Assembly (NCBI GenBank): GCA_902800525.1
Contig: CADCEV010000003.1
Coordinates: 62,001 to 126,000 of the forward strand
Origin: an uncultured Bacteroidales bacterium
GTDB taxonomy: Bacteria; Bacteroidota; Bacteroidia; Bacteroidales; Paludibacteraceae
DNA length: 64,000 nt
Direction: 5' to 3'
Positions 16,678-23,756 of this stretch are shown piece by piece. The notes beneath the pieces were generated by a model. That model searched no databases. It saw only the letters and a list, made by a program, of their open reading frames with translations, and was not told the origin of the DNA. The translations under genes were made by a program, and so were the position numbers. Within the stretch, counting starts at the first letter, position 1, and each line of letters begins with the position of its first letter.

Positions 16678-17961
16678 ATGAATATAACAGCTATTATTTA
16701 TGCAGTTGCAGTATTCTTAGTAGTAATACTCCTGTTAGTGGCTATCCTGCTCATCGCCAAACGCTATCTCGTTTCTTCCGGTAACGTCAAAGTGACCATC
16801 AACGGCGACAAGGTTTATGATGTAGCCGCAGGTGGCTCGCTCCTCAACCAACTCGGCGAAGCCGGTGTTCACCTCCCCTCTGCCTGCGGCGGTAAGGGCT
16901 CGTGCGGACAGTGTAAGTGCCAAGTCCTCTCCGGAGGCGGCGAGATCCTGCCTACCGAGACCGTCCATTTCTCCCGCAAGCAGCAGAAAGAAGGCTGGCG
17001 TCTGGGTTGCCAGGTCAAAGTGAAAGAAGACATCACCATGAAGGTCGATGAAGCCGTTCTCGGCGTGAAAGAATGGGAATGCGAAGTCATCTCCAACAAG
17101 AACGTCGCTACCTTCATCAAAGAGTTCAAAGTGCAGCTGCCTCCGGGCGAGCACATGCACTTCGAGCCGGGTTCGTACGCACAGATCATCATCCCTGAGT
17201 ACGACATCGACTACGACCGCGACATGGATAAATCGCTCATCGGTGACCTCTACCTGCCGGCATGGCAGAAGTTCGGGCTCTTCAAACTCAAACAGAAGAA
17301 CACCCAGGCAACCGTCCGTGCGTACTCCATGGCTAACTATCCCGACGAAGGTGACATCATCACCCTTACCGTCCGTATCGCTACACCGCCTTTCAAACCG
17401 AAAGACCAGTGCCCGAACGGACCGGAGTTCATGGACGTACCCTGCGGTATCGCTTCGACGTATATCTTCTCGCTCAAACCGGGCGACAAAGTGCGCATGA
17501 GCGGTCCTTACGGCGAGTTCAGACCGGTTTACGACAGCAAGAAGGAGATGATCTGGGTCGGTGGTGGTGCCGGTATGGCTCCGCTGCGTGCGCAGATCAT
17601 GCATATGCTCAAGACCCGCAACTGCCGCGACCGTCAGATGCACTATTTCTACGGCGCACGTGCGATCGACGAAGTCTTCTTCCTCGACGATTTCCTCGCT
17701 TTGGAGAAGGAGTTCCCGAACTTCCATTTCCACTTGGCGCTCGACCGTCCGGATCCGAAGGCAGACCAACTCGGTATCAAATACACCCCGGGCTTCATCG
17801 CTCCTGTGATGGGCGACACCTACCTCAAGCAGCATGACGCTCCCGAGGACATCGAGTACTACCTCTGCGGTCCTCCTATGATGGCGAAGACCGTCCTCGA
17901 CCTGCTCCACTCACTGGGCGTCGATGACGCAGACATCCGCTTCGATAACTTCGGAGGTTAA
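16678..17961 (+). CDS. nqrF: Na+-NQR subunit F (NADH dehydrogenase flavoprotein)
   Basis: 427 residues. One N-terminal helix anchors the protein; a 2Fe-2S ferredoxin domain has Cys70, Cys76 and Cys79 (SACGGKGSCGQCKC) plus a fourth Cys near 112 (LGCQV); then an FAD domain (RAYSMANYP) and an NADH domain (WVGGGAGMAPLRAQI, YLCGPPMM). Electrons enter the complex here. TAGGAGG precedes the start. Last gene of the operon, followed by repeats and a strong terminator. Confidence 0.97.
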   Translation: MNITAIIYAVAVFLVVILLLVAILLIAKRYLVSSGNVKVTINGDKVYDVAAGGSLLNQLGEAGVHLPSACGGKGSCGQCKCQVLSGGGEILPTETVHFSRKQQKEGWRLGCQVKVKEDITMKVDEAVLGVKEWECEVISNKNVATFIKEFKVQLPPGEHMHFEPGSYAQIIIPEYDIDYDRDMDKSLIGDLYLPAWQKFGLFKLKQKNTQATVRAYSMANYPDEGDIITLTVRIATPPFKPKDQCPNGPEFMDVPCGIASTYIFSLKPGDKVRMSGPYGEFRPVYDSKKEMIWVGGGAGMAPLRAQIMHMLKTRNCRDRQMHYFYGARAIDEVFFLDDFLALEKEFPNFHFHLALDRPDPKADQLGIKYTPGFIAPVMGDTYLKQHDAPEDIEYYLCGPPMMAKTVLDLLHSLGVDDADIRFDNFGG

Positions 17962-17963
17962 CC

Positions 17964-17995
17964 CCTCGACGTCTCGAAATCTCGACGTCTCGAGA
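17964..17995. repeat. Octad tandem repeat, 4 x TCTCGANN
   Basis: CCTCGACG, TCTCGAAA, TCTCGACG, TCTCGAGA in exact 8-bp register just after the nqrF stop. Confidence 0.85.
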
Positions 17996-18004
17996 TCTCC
18001 TTAT

Positions 18005-18040
18005 AATAAAGAACGCGCGTGCACACGTGCGTTCTTTATT
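18005..18040 (+). terminator. Terminator of the nqr operon
   Basis: AATAAAGAACGC and GCGTTCTTTATT form a perfect 12-bp stem whose loop contains a further CGTG/CACG pairing. Confidence 0.85.
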
Positions 18041-18061
18041 ATATTGTTTTGTCTCTTGTTA

Positions 18062-18313
18062 GGCATAGTATGCCGTCTTTCTGACTTCGTCTCTTATGCG
18101 GGATACCATCCCGCTTCTTTTCGTCAATTAGCCCGGAATCGTATTCAGGTGTCCTCCGTCCATTATCCCGGCATGTTATGCCGGTTGTCGTTTTCGGCGT
18201 TATACTTAACGCCGGATCCGCTTTCGTTCCCTGCTTCGGACAAAGTCCGAAGAAAGATTCTTCTTTTTCGCCGATTAGTAATCGGCATATAGAAAGGGAG
18301 CGCGTCCTCCCTT
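18062..18313. other. Array of eight small hairpins with different sequences
   Basis: Eight consecutive inverted repeats, mostly 7-8 bp stems with 3-nt loops: 18062-18074 (GGCAT/AGT), 18098-18114 (GCGGGAT/ACC), 18133-18149 (CCGGAAT/CGT, one mismatch), 18168-18184 (CCGGCAT/GTT), 18195-18214 (CGGCGTTA/TACT), 18234-18252 (CTTCGGAC/AAA), 18270-18286 (GCCGATT/AGT), 18294-18313 (AAGGGAG/CGCGTC). Linkers are pyrimidine-rich (TCTTTCTGACTTCG, TTCTTTTCG). No convincing coding frame. Function unknown; candidates are a structured RNA or a palindromic mobile or recombination element. Confidence 0.8.
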
Positions 18314-18336
18314 CCACCTGCTTTCCACCTGGTTCC

Positions 18337-18380
18337 AATATATGCTGAATATATGCTCAATATATGCCGAATATATGCTT
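18337..18380. repeat. 11-bp tandem repeat, 4 x AATATATGCNN
   Basis: Four copies in exact 11-bp register directly after the hairpin array. Two copies of CTTCCACCTG precede it. Confidence 0.9.
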
Positions 18381-18423
18381 TACCCGACATCACCCTAACG
18401 TAACTATAATATAACCTTGAGAA

Positions 18424-18780
18424 TTAGGCGATTTCCTCGCCCCTCTTAATCTTCCCGCTCACCTCATGCCGCACATAATCGCACAGCCGCCCTTGTATCG
18501 GCTTCCCGTACTTCCGCGCTTTCCGCATAGCCTCGTCATATCTGGCCTGCCATACCGCTCTGCGCTCCGGATTATGCAGAATCTCTTTGCATGTCGCTAT
18601 CAGCGCACCAAACTCCTTCACATGCGGCAGACTTGCTTTCTTTTTCTTGGTCTTCTTGCTCAACTCCGGCTTCTGGCACACCGCCGCCCATTCTCCGTTT
18701 CCGGGGATATGCCGTGCATAGTGCCTACTATCCACACTTCCCTGCAAATCATCCACGATACTTGTCCACTTCGCCTTCAT
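18424..18780 (-). CDS. Conserved-looking basic hypothetical protein
   Basis: 118 residues, very basic, no signal peptide or membrane helix. Notable pieces are DSRHYARHIPGNGEWAAV, a lysine run (KKTKKKKA), LPHVKEFGALIATCKEILHNPE, and ARKYGKPIQGRLCDYVRHEVS. The layout suggests a small helical nucleic-acid- or protein-binding protein. It has its own promoter (18811-18841), so it is likely expressed. No family recognised. It sits between the hairpin array and the kinase-like gene and points away from the latter. Confidence 0.6.
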   Translation of the reverse strand: MKAKWTSIVDDLQGSVDSRHYARHIPGNGEWAAVCQKPELSKKTKKKKASLPHVKEFGALIATCKEILHNPERRAVWQARYDEAMRKARKYGKPIQGRLCDYVRHEVSGKIKRGEEIA

Positions 18781-18810
18781 AGTTTCGCAATTCTTTTAGA
18801 AATCGACTGC

Positions 18811-18841
18811 AAATATACAACAATTTTTTGATATTTCCAAA
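18811..18841 (-). promoter_or_regulatory. Promoter of the basic hypothetical gene
   Basis: Minus strand TTTG (18841-18838), 19 bp, TATATTTG (18818-18811). Confidence 0.6.
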
Positions 18842-18888
18842 TTTTCCTCCTCCGTTTTGTCATAAAAATGATATTTCTTCGCTTTTTT

Positions 18889-18920
18889 CTTGCATATATC
18901 ATTTTTTTTTAGTACCTTTG
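18889..18920 (+). promoter_or_regulatory. Promoter of the kinase-like gene
   Basis: CTTG 18889-18892 running on as CTTGCATATATC, 20 bp, TACCTTTG 18913-18920. It sets the start at the ATG at 18941. Confidence 0.7.
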
Positions 18921-18940
18921 CAGCCAAAAGTTGCAAAGAC

Positions 18941-19951
18941 ATGAACGAACAATATCCGACAGCGATATGCGTAGCCGACAATTATCTGGAAGACAGAGGC
19001 TGGACAGAGCTGATTGATCCGCGCTGGGCTCCGCAGTTATTGGAGGAGTTTAGACGTTCAGGTCTTGGATGGACAGACGAGGAGATAGTTGAGGTAGTTA
19101 ATGAAGTGCTCTTTGGAAAAGCCGAATGGGACTCAACCGACCGGATAGAAATGAGTGATGACATGTGGCCTACACGTCAAGAACAAATCAACACCTCTAT
19201 TACTTACAACGGCTTTTCGGAGCACACGCTCCAACTGATAGACAACTATATAAACGATATACTCAATGGACGAACAAACATTCATCGATTTAATTTGCAA
19301 GAGCATGCAGGACTCTGCACAGGAGGTGCGGCGCTCATTGGGGCGTATGCCGTCTGCAACTACGCGCGAGCAAGCTTTGAACCAGGTCGCTTTTCTCTTA
19401 AATGCAAAGAAAGCAGCCCAACAAATTGGGAAATAGACGCCAAGCAAGAAGAGGTTTTGCAACAATGGGCAGAAGCCAAGAAGTTATGGATTCCGGACTC
19501 CGAGAAATGGATAACTTCTACTTTTGGTCCCAAGATCGCACAACAAGCCGAAGCGAAGGTATATTATCGCACAGGAGATCTATCCGTCATCAAGGAGCGT
19601 ACGTCCATCTATGCTACTTTAGGCAAAGCACTTGAAGCTATCGTGTTGCACAACACGATTTTCCCGGAAACACAAATGAAAGTAATCGGTTTCACGCGTG
19701 ATTCAGATGGCTTGTTTAGAGTCATTCTCACTCAGCCTTTTGTCCCTTGTGAACGTCTCGCCACAAAATCGGAAATAGATGAGTTAGTTGCATCAAAAGG
19801 CTTTCGTGATAACCGGGAAGGTGAAGGTGTGAACTATATCAACGAACGTTTGTATCTCGAAGATATGCACGCTGCGAATGTCTTCATTGACACACAAACC
19901 GGCAAACCTATATGCATAGATTGTATCGTTAAGTTTATAAAGAAAGAATAA
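18941..19951 (+). CDS. Protein with a polyvalent-protein-type kinase domain (Kinase-PolyVal-like)
   Basis: 336 residues. The N-terminal 190 are an unrecognised helical region with acidic patches (WTELIDPRWAPQLLEEF; LGWTDEEIVEVVNEVLFG). Residues about 200-336 read as a minimal kinase fold: VYYR, VIKERTS with a candidate ATP-binding Lys218, a GKALEAIVLHNTIFPET helix, LTQPFV hinge, LYLEDMHAANVFID as catalytic loop (Asp308, Asn313) and CIDC with Asp327 in the DFG place. This matches what I recall of the kinase domain of polyvalent proteins in conjugative elements and phages, here almost free-standing. It lies between two hairpin-rich zones, which supports a mobile origin. Target unknown. Confidence 0.65.
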   Translation: MNEQYPTAICVADNYLEDRGWTELIDPRWAPQLLEEFRRSGLGWTDEEIVEVVNEVLFGKAEWDSTDRIEMSDDMWPTRQEQINTSITYNGFSEHTLQLIDNYINDILNGRTNIHRFNLQEHAGLCTGGAALIGAYAVCNYARASFEPGRFSLKCKESSPTNWEIDAKQEEVLQQWAEAKKLWIPDSEKWITSTFGPKIAQQAEAKVYYRTGDLSVIKERTSIYATLGKALEAIVLHNTIFPETQMKVIGFTRDSDGLFRVILTQPFVPCERLATKSEIDELVASKGFRDNREGEGVNYINERLYLEDMHAANVFIDTQTGKPICIDCIVKFIKKE

Positions 19952-19979
19952 ATCGTGCCCTCGTGGCTAAGAAATAATC

Positions 19980-20025
19980 GGGGTATTAGCTCATCTCATC
20001 TCCCTTTCGAGTCCGCTATACTCCA
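19980..20025 (+). pseudogene. Gutted tRNA gene (ends kept, middle lost)
   Basis: The 5' end GGGGTATTAGCTCATCT is that of a normal tRNA (acceptor strand, TA, D-arm start), and TTCGAGTCCGCTATACTCCA is a normal T-loop, T-stem half, acceptor strand and discriminator A. GGGGTAT (19980-19986) pairs with ATACTCC (20018-20024) with one G-T. Anticodon arm and half of the T-stem are missing; nine bases (CATCTCCCT) stand in their place. Looks Ala/Ile-like by its ends. Could be a recombination scar. Confidence 0.7.
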
Positions 20026-20037
20026 CATAAATAATCT

Positions 20038-20158
20038 ATCGGCCAAGCTTGACCGATTAACTAAAGCGCAAAGCGTTGCGCAGACATATTGAAAATTAGT
20101 AAAATAACAAAAACACATCAAAAAGAAAGTTAACTAACAACCCGCATCGTTACGATGC
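20038..20158 (+). other. Spacer with three small hairpins
   Basis: ATCGG/CCGAT around CCAAGCTTGA (20038-20057), GCGCAA-AGCG-TTGCGC (20066-20081) and GCATCG-TTA-CGATGC (20144-20158). Same style of short stem and small loop as the array at 18062-18313. No reading frame worth calling. Confidence 0.6.
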
Positions 20159-20195
20159 AAGACATACATAAATAAAGCGTTTTAGCTTAATACTT

Positions 20196-20330
20196 GGTCT
20201 CTATAAAACCTGGACAGTTATATAGAAACTAAAATTCCCAAGGAAAAGCCAAAATGCTCATGCGTAAGCGTGGGCTTTTCCGTAGAATATATTTGGGAAT
20301 TTAGGTTCGTCCAGGAAATCCTTAGAGACC
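20196..20330 (+). ncRNA. Nested-stem structured RNA candidate (135 nt)
   Basis: Five stems fold into one long arm. P1 GGTCTCTA 20196-20203 with TAGAGACC 20323-20330; P2 CCTGGAC 20209-20215 with GTCCAGG 20309-20315; P3 AAATTCCCAA 20232-20241 with TTGGGAATTT 20293-20302; P4 GGAAAAGCC 20242-20250 with GGCTTTTCC 20273-20281; P5 CATGC 20259-20263 with GCGTG 20268-20272, closed by the GNRA loop GTAA. A 16/6-nt internal loop separates P2 and P3 and an 11-nt bulge lies on the 3' side between P4 and P3. No match to SRP, RNase P or tmRNA cores was seen. It lies 51 bases before a small membrane-protein gene, so it could be its leader or a free RNA. Confidence 0.7.
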
Positions 20331-20381
20331 GAATATAAGCAAACTACAAAAGTCTGCGCTTTTGGTATATATATCTTAAAT

Positions 20382-20669
20382 ATGGGAACTCTTATTACAA
20401 CAGCAGGCATCATAGCCGTTCTAATGCTTAATTGGACAAATGAGGTTGGAGCACTTACTATTTGTACGATAGTGGGGGGAATTCTTACTATTCCAGGGGC
20501 TTTCTTTGGTGTCCTTGCTTCCGGATGGGGATTATCATTAAAAATATTGTTCTCGTCCACATTAGGTGAACTATTTAACAATGTTATTACAAGTGCTATT
20601 ATATGGGCAATCCGATTTTTCTTTTTGCCGTTTATTATAGCAGTAATATTCTTTATAATTACTGCATAG
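20382..20669 (+). CDS. Small hydrophobic membrane protein of unknown function
   Basis: 95 residues with three to four membrane helices (ITTAGIIAVLMLNW; ICTIVGGILTIPGAFFGVLAS; FFFLPFIIAVIFFIITA) and almost no charge. The DNA is clearly more AT-rich than the genes on either side of this zone, which suggests transfer. A small hairpin (CAAAAG...CTTTTG, 20345-20363) lies between the nested-stem element and the ATG. No family recognised. It may be cotranscribed with the next gene, 66 bases on; in that gap lies AATGTT-TAG-AACATT (20676-20690). Confidence 0.6.
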   Translation: MGTLITTAGIIAVLMLNWTNEVGALTICTIVGGILTIPGAFFGVLASGWGLSLKILFSSTLGELFNNVITSAIIWAIRFFFLPFIIAVIFFIITA

Positions 20670-20735
20670 TACGAAAATGTTTAGAACATTATATAAAATA
20701 AATAATTCTATTGTTTAATCTAAAATCTAATTTTT

Positions 20736-21848
20736 ATGGCAAAGTATTTTACAAACGAACAATTAAATGGTCAAATTGTTAAAGAAGCCACATTTACAGT
20801 TTTGAAGACTTCGAGTGGTAAAGAGATCTTAGAAATTCCAGGAGGTGAAGATGTTACAGGTACTCGTTGGAATTCTGATGGCGCATTAATGGTGGATGTC
20901 ATTCACGTGAGTGGTGCGAAAGGCAGGTACTTCTTTTTAGGACAACACGTGAGATATGGCGGCATTCTGGCAGCAGATTGCAGTTCCAACCGTCCTACGT
21001 CATCTGATGATCTCAATCGATACATGGCTGATGTGCAAGCAGCAAGTCAGCAACGGGAAGGCGGTTCAAGTTCTTCACAAGGCAGTAGTAGCGGTAGTAC
21101 ATCTGCTTCTTTTGCAAAAGGAGTTGCAGCTGGAGCAGCGGTTGTCGGTGCAATCAACAATTGGGCAGACAAGCGCGAAGCAAAGAAATTGAAAGAACAA
21201 GTATCAAGAAAACCCACATTGAAAGAGTTAGCTGATCAAGCAGAAAAGGACTTAGAAGATTATGAAAGATGGTACGACTCGCTATCACCTGAAGAACAGA
21301 AATTTAGAGACAAATTAGATCATCTTGATGAAAGACGAAGAGACGCAGAGGACAAAGAAAGTGAAAAAATCGAGGATCATCCTATGCCAAGCGAAGAAAA
21401 TTTCATTAAAGAATATAATAGTGCATTAGAAAAATCCAAGAATGACACTAAAACGCCTAAATATATTTTAGATCATATAAATTCATATCCGAATGTTCCT
21501 GAAGATATAGCAATGTTTCTCAAAAGTGGTTCTTATGATTTAGATTTAAGATACGCATGGGAAAAGCGGACAAAAGCCCTTAGAGATTATGCTTTAGAGC
21601 ATTATATGGATAATCCCGAGATACGACAGTTATTTGCCAAAGAATACCAAGAAAAAGTAAAAGAGGATACAAAGAACAAGAAAAACAAAAAGATTGCAAA
21701 GATCTTTTGGATTGCCTATGCTGTTGTTGCTCTCATACTTTTTATCATGTGCGAAGAATGGTGGGAGTATGTTCTAGTTATTATTGGACTTATTCTTGCT
21801 GCTGTACTTAAAGTATATATTCGAATTAAATCCGATATAGAAGATTAA
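20736..21848 (+). CDS. Hypothetical protein with coiled coil and C-terminal membrane anchor
   Basis: 370 residues. The first 90 form a compact beta-rich region (GQIVKEATFTVLKTSSGKE, then GRYFFLGQHVRYGG) that could be a small binding domain. A serine/glycine linker (GGSSSSQGSSSGSTSASFAKG) and a short hydrophobic GVAAGAAVVGA helix follow, then a long charged, probably coiled-coil region (residues about 150-320), and two helices near the C-terminus around MCEEWWEY. AT-rich codon use unlike its neighbours. No family recognised; together with the 95-residue membrane protein it looks like an accessory pair. Confidence 0.65.
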   Translation: MAKYFTNEQLNGQIVKEATFTVLKTSSGKEILEIPGGEDVTGTRWNSDGALMVDVIHVSGAKGRYFFLGQHVRYGGILAADCSSNRPTSSDDLNRYMADVQAASQQREGGSSSSQGSSSGSTSASFAKGVAAGAAVVGAINNWADKREAKKLKEQVSRKPTLKELADQAEKDLEDYERWYDSLSPEEQKFRDKLDHLDERRRDAEDKESEKIEDHPMPSEENFIKEYNSALEKSKNDTKTPKYILDHINSYPNVPEDIAMFLKSGSYDLDLRYAWEKRTKALRDYALEHYMDNPEIRQLFAKEYQEKVKEDTKNKKNKKIAKIFWIAYAVVALILFIMCEEWWEYVLVIIGLILAAVLKVYIRIKSDIED

Positions 21849-21931
21849 GGCATACCCTTTCACTTATTGTATATACAAAATATCAAGTATAAAAACGAAA
21901 TACGACGGAAATAATCTGTCGAATGCCCCAC

Positions 21932-21974
21932 AAGAAATAGAGACGATCAATTCAAAGGAACGTCTCTATTTCTT
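21932..21974. terminator. Bidirectional terminator
   Basis: AAGAAATAGAGACG (21932-21945) and its exact complement 21961-21974 form a 14-bp stem with a 15-nt loop between two converging genes. Confidence 0.8.
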
Positions 21975-21998
21975 TGCCAAAGTTCCGTTTCTTTCGTC

Positions 21999-23249
21999 TC
22001 ATTTGGCGGCATTCTTGCCGCCATTAGCAGCAGTGTGTTTCTTCCTATCGAACTCCTCTGCCGTAGCCGTAAAGAACACATCGCCGCTGCTGTTGAGGGC
22101 GGTTTCGACGGAGTCTTGGACGACACCGATGATGAAGCCGACAGCGACCGCTTGCATGGCGACATCATTGCCGATACCGAAGAACGAACAAGCCATCGGT
22201 ATGAGCAGCAACGAACCACCGGCAACACCCAAAGCACCACAAGCGCCGAAGGTAGCAATCACACCTAACAAGAGCGCCGAAGCAAAGGTCACTTCCACGC
22301 CTACCGTGTGTGCGACAGCCAGCGCAAAGACCGTGATCGTCACCGCTGCGCCGTCCATATTAATCGTTGCGCCGAGCGGAATACTAACCGAATAGAAGTC
22401 TTCATCCAGCCCCATCTGTTTGCAGAGATTCATGTTAATCGGTATGTTCGCTGCCGAGGAGCGGGTGAAGAAGGCATTGAGACCGCTCTCTTTGAGACAG
22501 GTGAAGAGCAGCGGGTACGGGTTCTTGCGCGTCAGCAAATAAGCCAGCAAGGGATTGAAAACAAAAGCGTTAACCAACATACATCCCACAAGCAGCAACA
22601 GCAAATGCCCATAGACGGTGAAGACCTCCATGCCGCTTGTTGAGACCTCTGCATACACCAAGCCGAGAATACCGAAAGGCGCGAACTCGATGATCCATTT
22701 CACTACTTTGGAAATCACTTCCGCCAACTCATGCATGACCGCTACGGTCGTAGGGCGTGCTATGAGCCGGAGGGCAAAGCCGATCAATACCGACCAGAAC
22801 AGAATTGCCACATAATTGGCATCGGCAATCGCCGTAACAGGATTCGTTAACATCCTCGTCAGCATGTGCGTCAGGACCGCAGGTAGCGAACCTTCCGTCA
22901 CTTCCATACTGCTCGTCTCACCCAACTGCAAGGTCACGGGAAACAGAAAACTGCCCGCTACGGCACAAAGTGCTGCAATCAGGGTGCTGAGCAGATACAG
23001 ACCGATCAACACCGCATAACGCGAACCATGCCCTTTGCCTGCCTTGGCAATCGCAGAAATGACCAGCACCGCCACTAAAATAGGAGCAATGCCTTTCAGG
23101 GCGCCGACGAACATCACTCCCAAGATACCGATGCCTGTCCAGGACGGTACCAAGAGCCCCAGCGCCGCGCCGATGACCAGACCGATGAATATGCGCAACA
23201 TCAAACTGACATGCGTGTAACTTATGATTATACTTCTGAACTTTCCCAT
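21999..23249 (-). CDS. sstT: Na+/serine-threonine symporter SstT
   Basis: 416 residues from the ATG at 23249. A dicarboxylate/amino acid:cation symporter fold with the SstT-specific FFTRSSAANIPINM (hairpin 1) and SIPLGATINMDGAAVTI motifs, and a GACGALGVAGGSLLLIP hairpin 2. It imports serine and threonine with sodium, which fits the sodium gradient made by Na+-NQR upstream. The start is set by the promoter at 23258-23289, leaving almost no leader. An upstream repeat array may control it. Confidence 0.92.
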   Translation of the reverse strand: MGKFRSIIISYTHVSLMLRIFIGLVIGAALGLLVPSWTGIGILGVMFVGALKGIAPILVAVLVISAIAKAGKGHGSRYAVLIGLYLLSTLIAALCAVAGSFLFPVTLQLGETSSMEVTEGSLPAVLTHMLTRMLTNPVTAIADANYVAILFWSVLIGFALRLIARPTTVAVMHELAEVISKVVKWIIEFAPFGILGLVYAEVSTSGMEVFTVYGHLLLLLVGCMLVNAFVFNPLLAYLLTRKNPYPLLFTCLKESGLNAFFTRSSAANIPINMNLCKQMGLDEDFYSVSIPLGATINMDGAAVTITVFALAVAHTVGVEVTFASALLLGVIATFGACGALGVAGGSLLLIPMACSFFGIGNDVAMQAVAVGFIIGVVQDSVETALNSSGDVFFTATAEEFDRKKHTAANGGKNAAK

Positions 23250-23257
23250 ATCGGTCG

Positions 23258-23289
23258 CAAAGGTACAAAAAAAAAATGACTTATGCAAA
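23258..23289 (-). promoter_or_regulatory. sstT promoter
   Basis: Minus strand TTTG (23289-23286) running on as TTTGCATAA, 20 bp, TACCTTTG (23265-23258). Confidence 0.8.
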
Positions 23290-23296
23290 TGTTTTA

Positions 23297-23375
23297 CACA
23301 TTTTTGTGACGAATTTTTGTGAGGTCACACACATTTTTGTGAGGAACTTTGTAAATTCCCGCACATTTTTGGCAC
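23297..23375 (-). promoter_or_regulatory. Phased operator-like repeats upstream of sstT
   Basis: CACATTTTTGTG (an inverted repeat) at 23297-23308 and again at 23330-23341, with a variant CACATTTTTGGCAC at 23362-23375 and a half copy at 23313-23320. Spacing of 33 and 32 bp equals about three DNA turns. They begin eight bases upstream of the -33 box, the place for an activator or repressor. Confidence 0.55.
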
Positions 23376-23756
23376 ATAAATCTAAAAAACTTTGTAGAAC
23401 TTTATATACCTTTGTAAAACTTCAGTTCTGTGGATTCGTTACGCTTTTGCTCCCGTTCCGAGACTAAAAATTGATAATTATTCATACTATTTTTTGTTTG
23501 GCGACACAAAGATACAACAAAGTGCTGACTCTTGCAAGGAATCAGCCCGATTTTTTTTCGAAGCATATCATTTTTCCCCTAACTGCTTGTTCCTCGTGCG
23601 CACGCGAACGTTATTTATGCTATTTTTTTCTCTTTCCCCCATAATAAGGTGCTCGTTTCTCTCGCGGGCTTGTTGGTGCGGTAAACTGCGGGGCTTTTCC
23701 CCCGAATGCAAAAAAAAGCGACCCACATTGCTGTGAGCCGCTTGAAGGGATGAGAA
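23376..23756. other. Gene-free spacer with an orphan promoter-like site
   Basis: AT-rich, no convincing reading frame. On the minus strand CTTG (23538-23535), 20 bp, TATCTTTG (23514-23507) would start a transcript near 23500 running toward sstT with no gene in its first 250 bases. A pyrimidine-rich stretch lies at 23560-23640. A small RNA or a second sstT promoter are both possible. Confidence 0.4.
23709..23743 (-). terminator. Terminator of the VTC operon
   Basis: AAGCG...CGCTT hairpin (23716-23743, two mismatches, TTGC loop) followed on the minus strand by a T-run (complement of A at 23710-23717). Confidence 0.75.

Noticed and set aside
16735..17910. 391-codon minus-strand frame across nqrF
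   Set aside because: Same cause: an antisense shadow of a codon-biased gene whose real frame carries full NqrF motifs.
17924..18292. 122-codon plus-strand frame over the hairpin array
   Set aside because: It begins inside nqrF, crosses the terminator and all hairpins, and has no protein-like features.
18062..18313. Hairpin array considered as integron attC sites
   Set aside because: No shared core boxes between hairpins and no integrase nearby.
19980..20025. Functional short tRNA
   Set aside because: Anticodon arm is missing, so it cannot decode; listed as a remnant.
20196..20330. Nested-stem element considered as a retron msr-msd, SRP RNA or 6S RNA
   Set aside because: No reverse transcriptase gene nearby, no SRP core sequence, and no evidence strong enough for 6S; left as unassigned.
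23494..23736. 80-codon frame upstream of the VTC operon terminator
   Set aside because: Covers a terminator and low-complexity DNA; Cys/Phe/Arg-rich without motifs.
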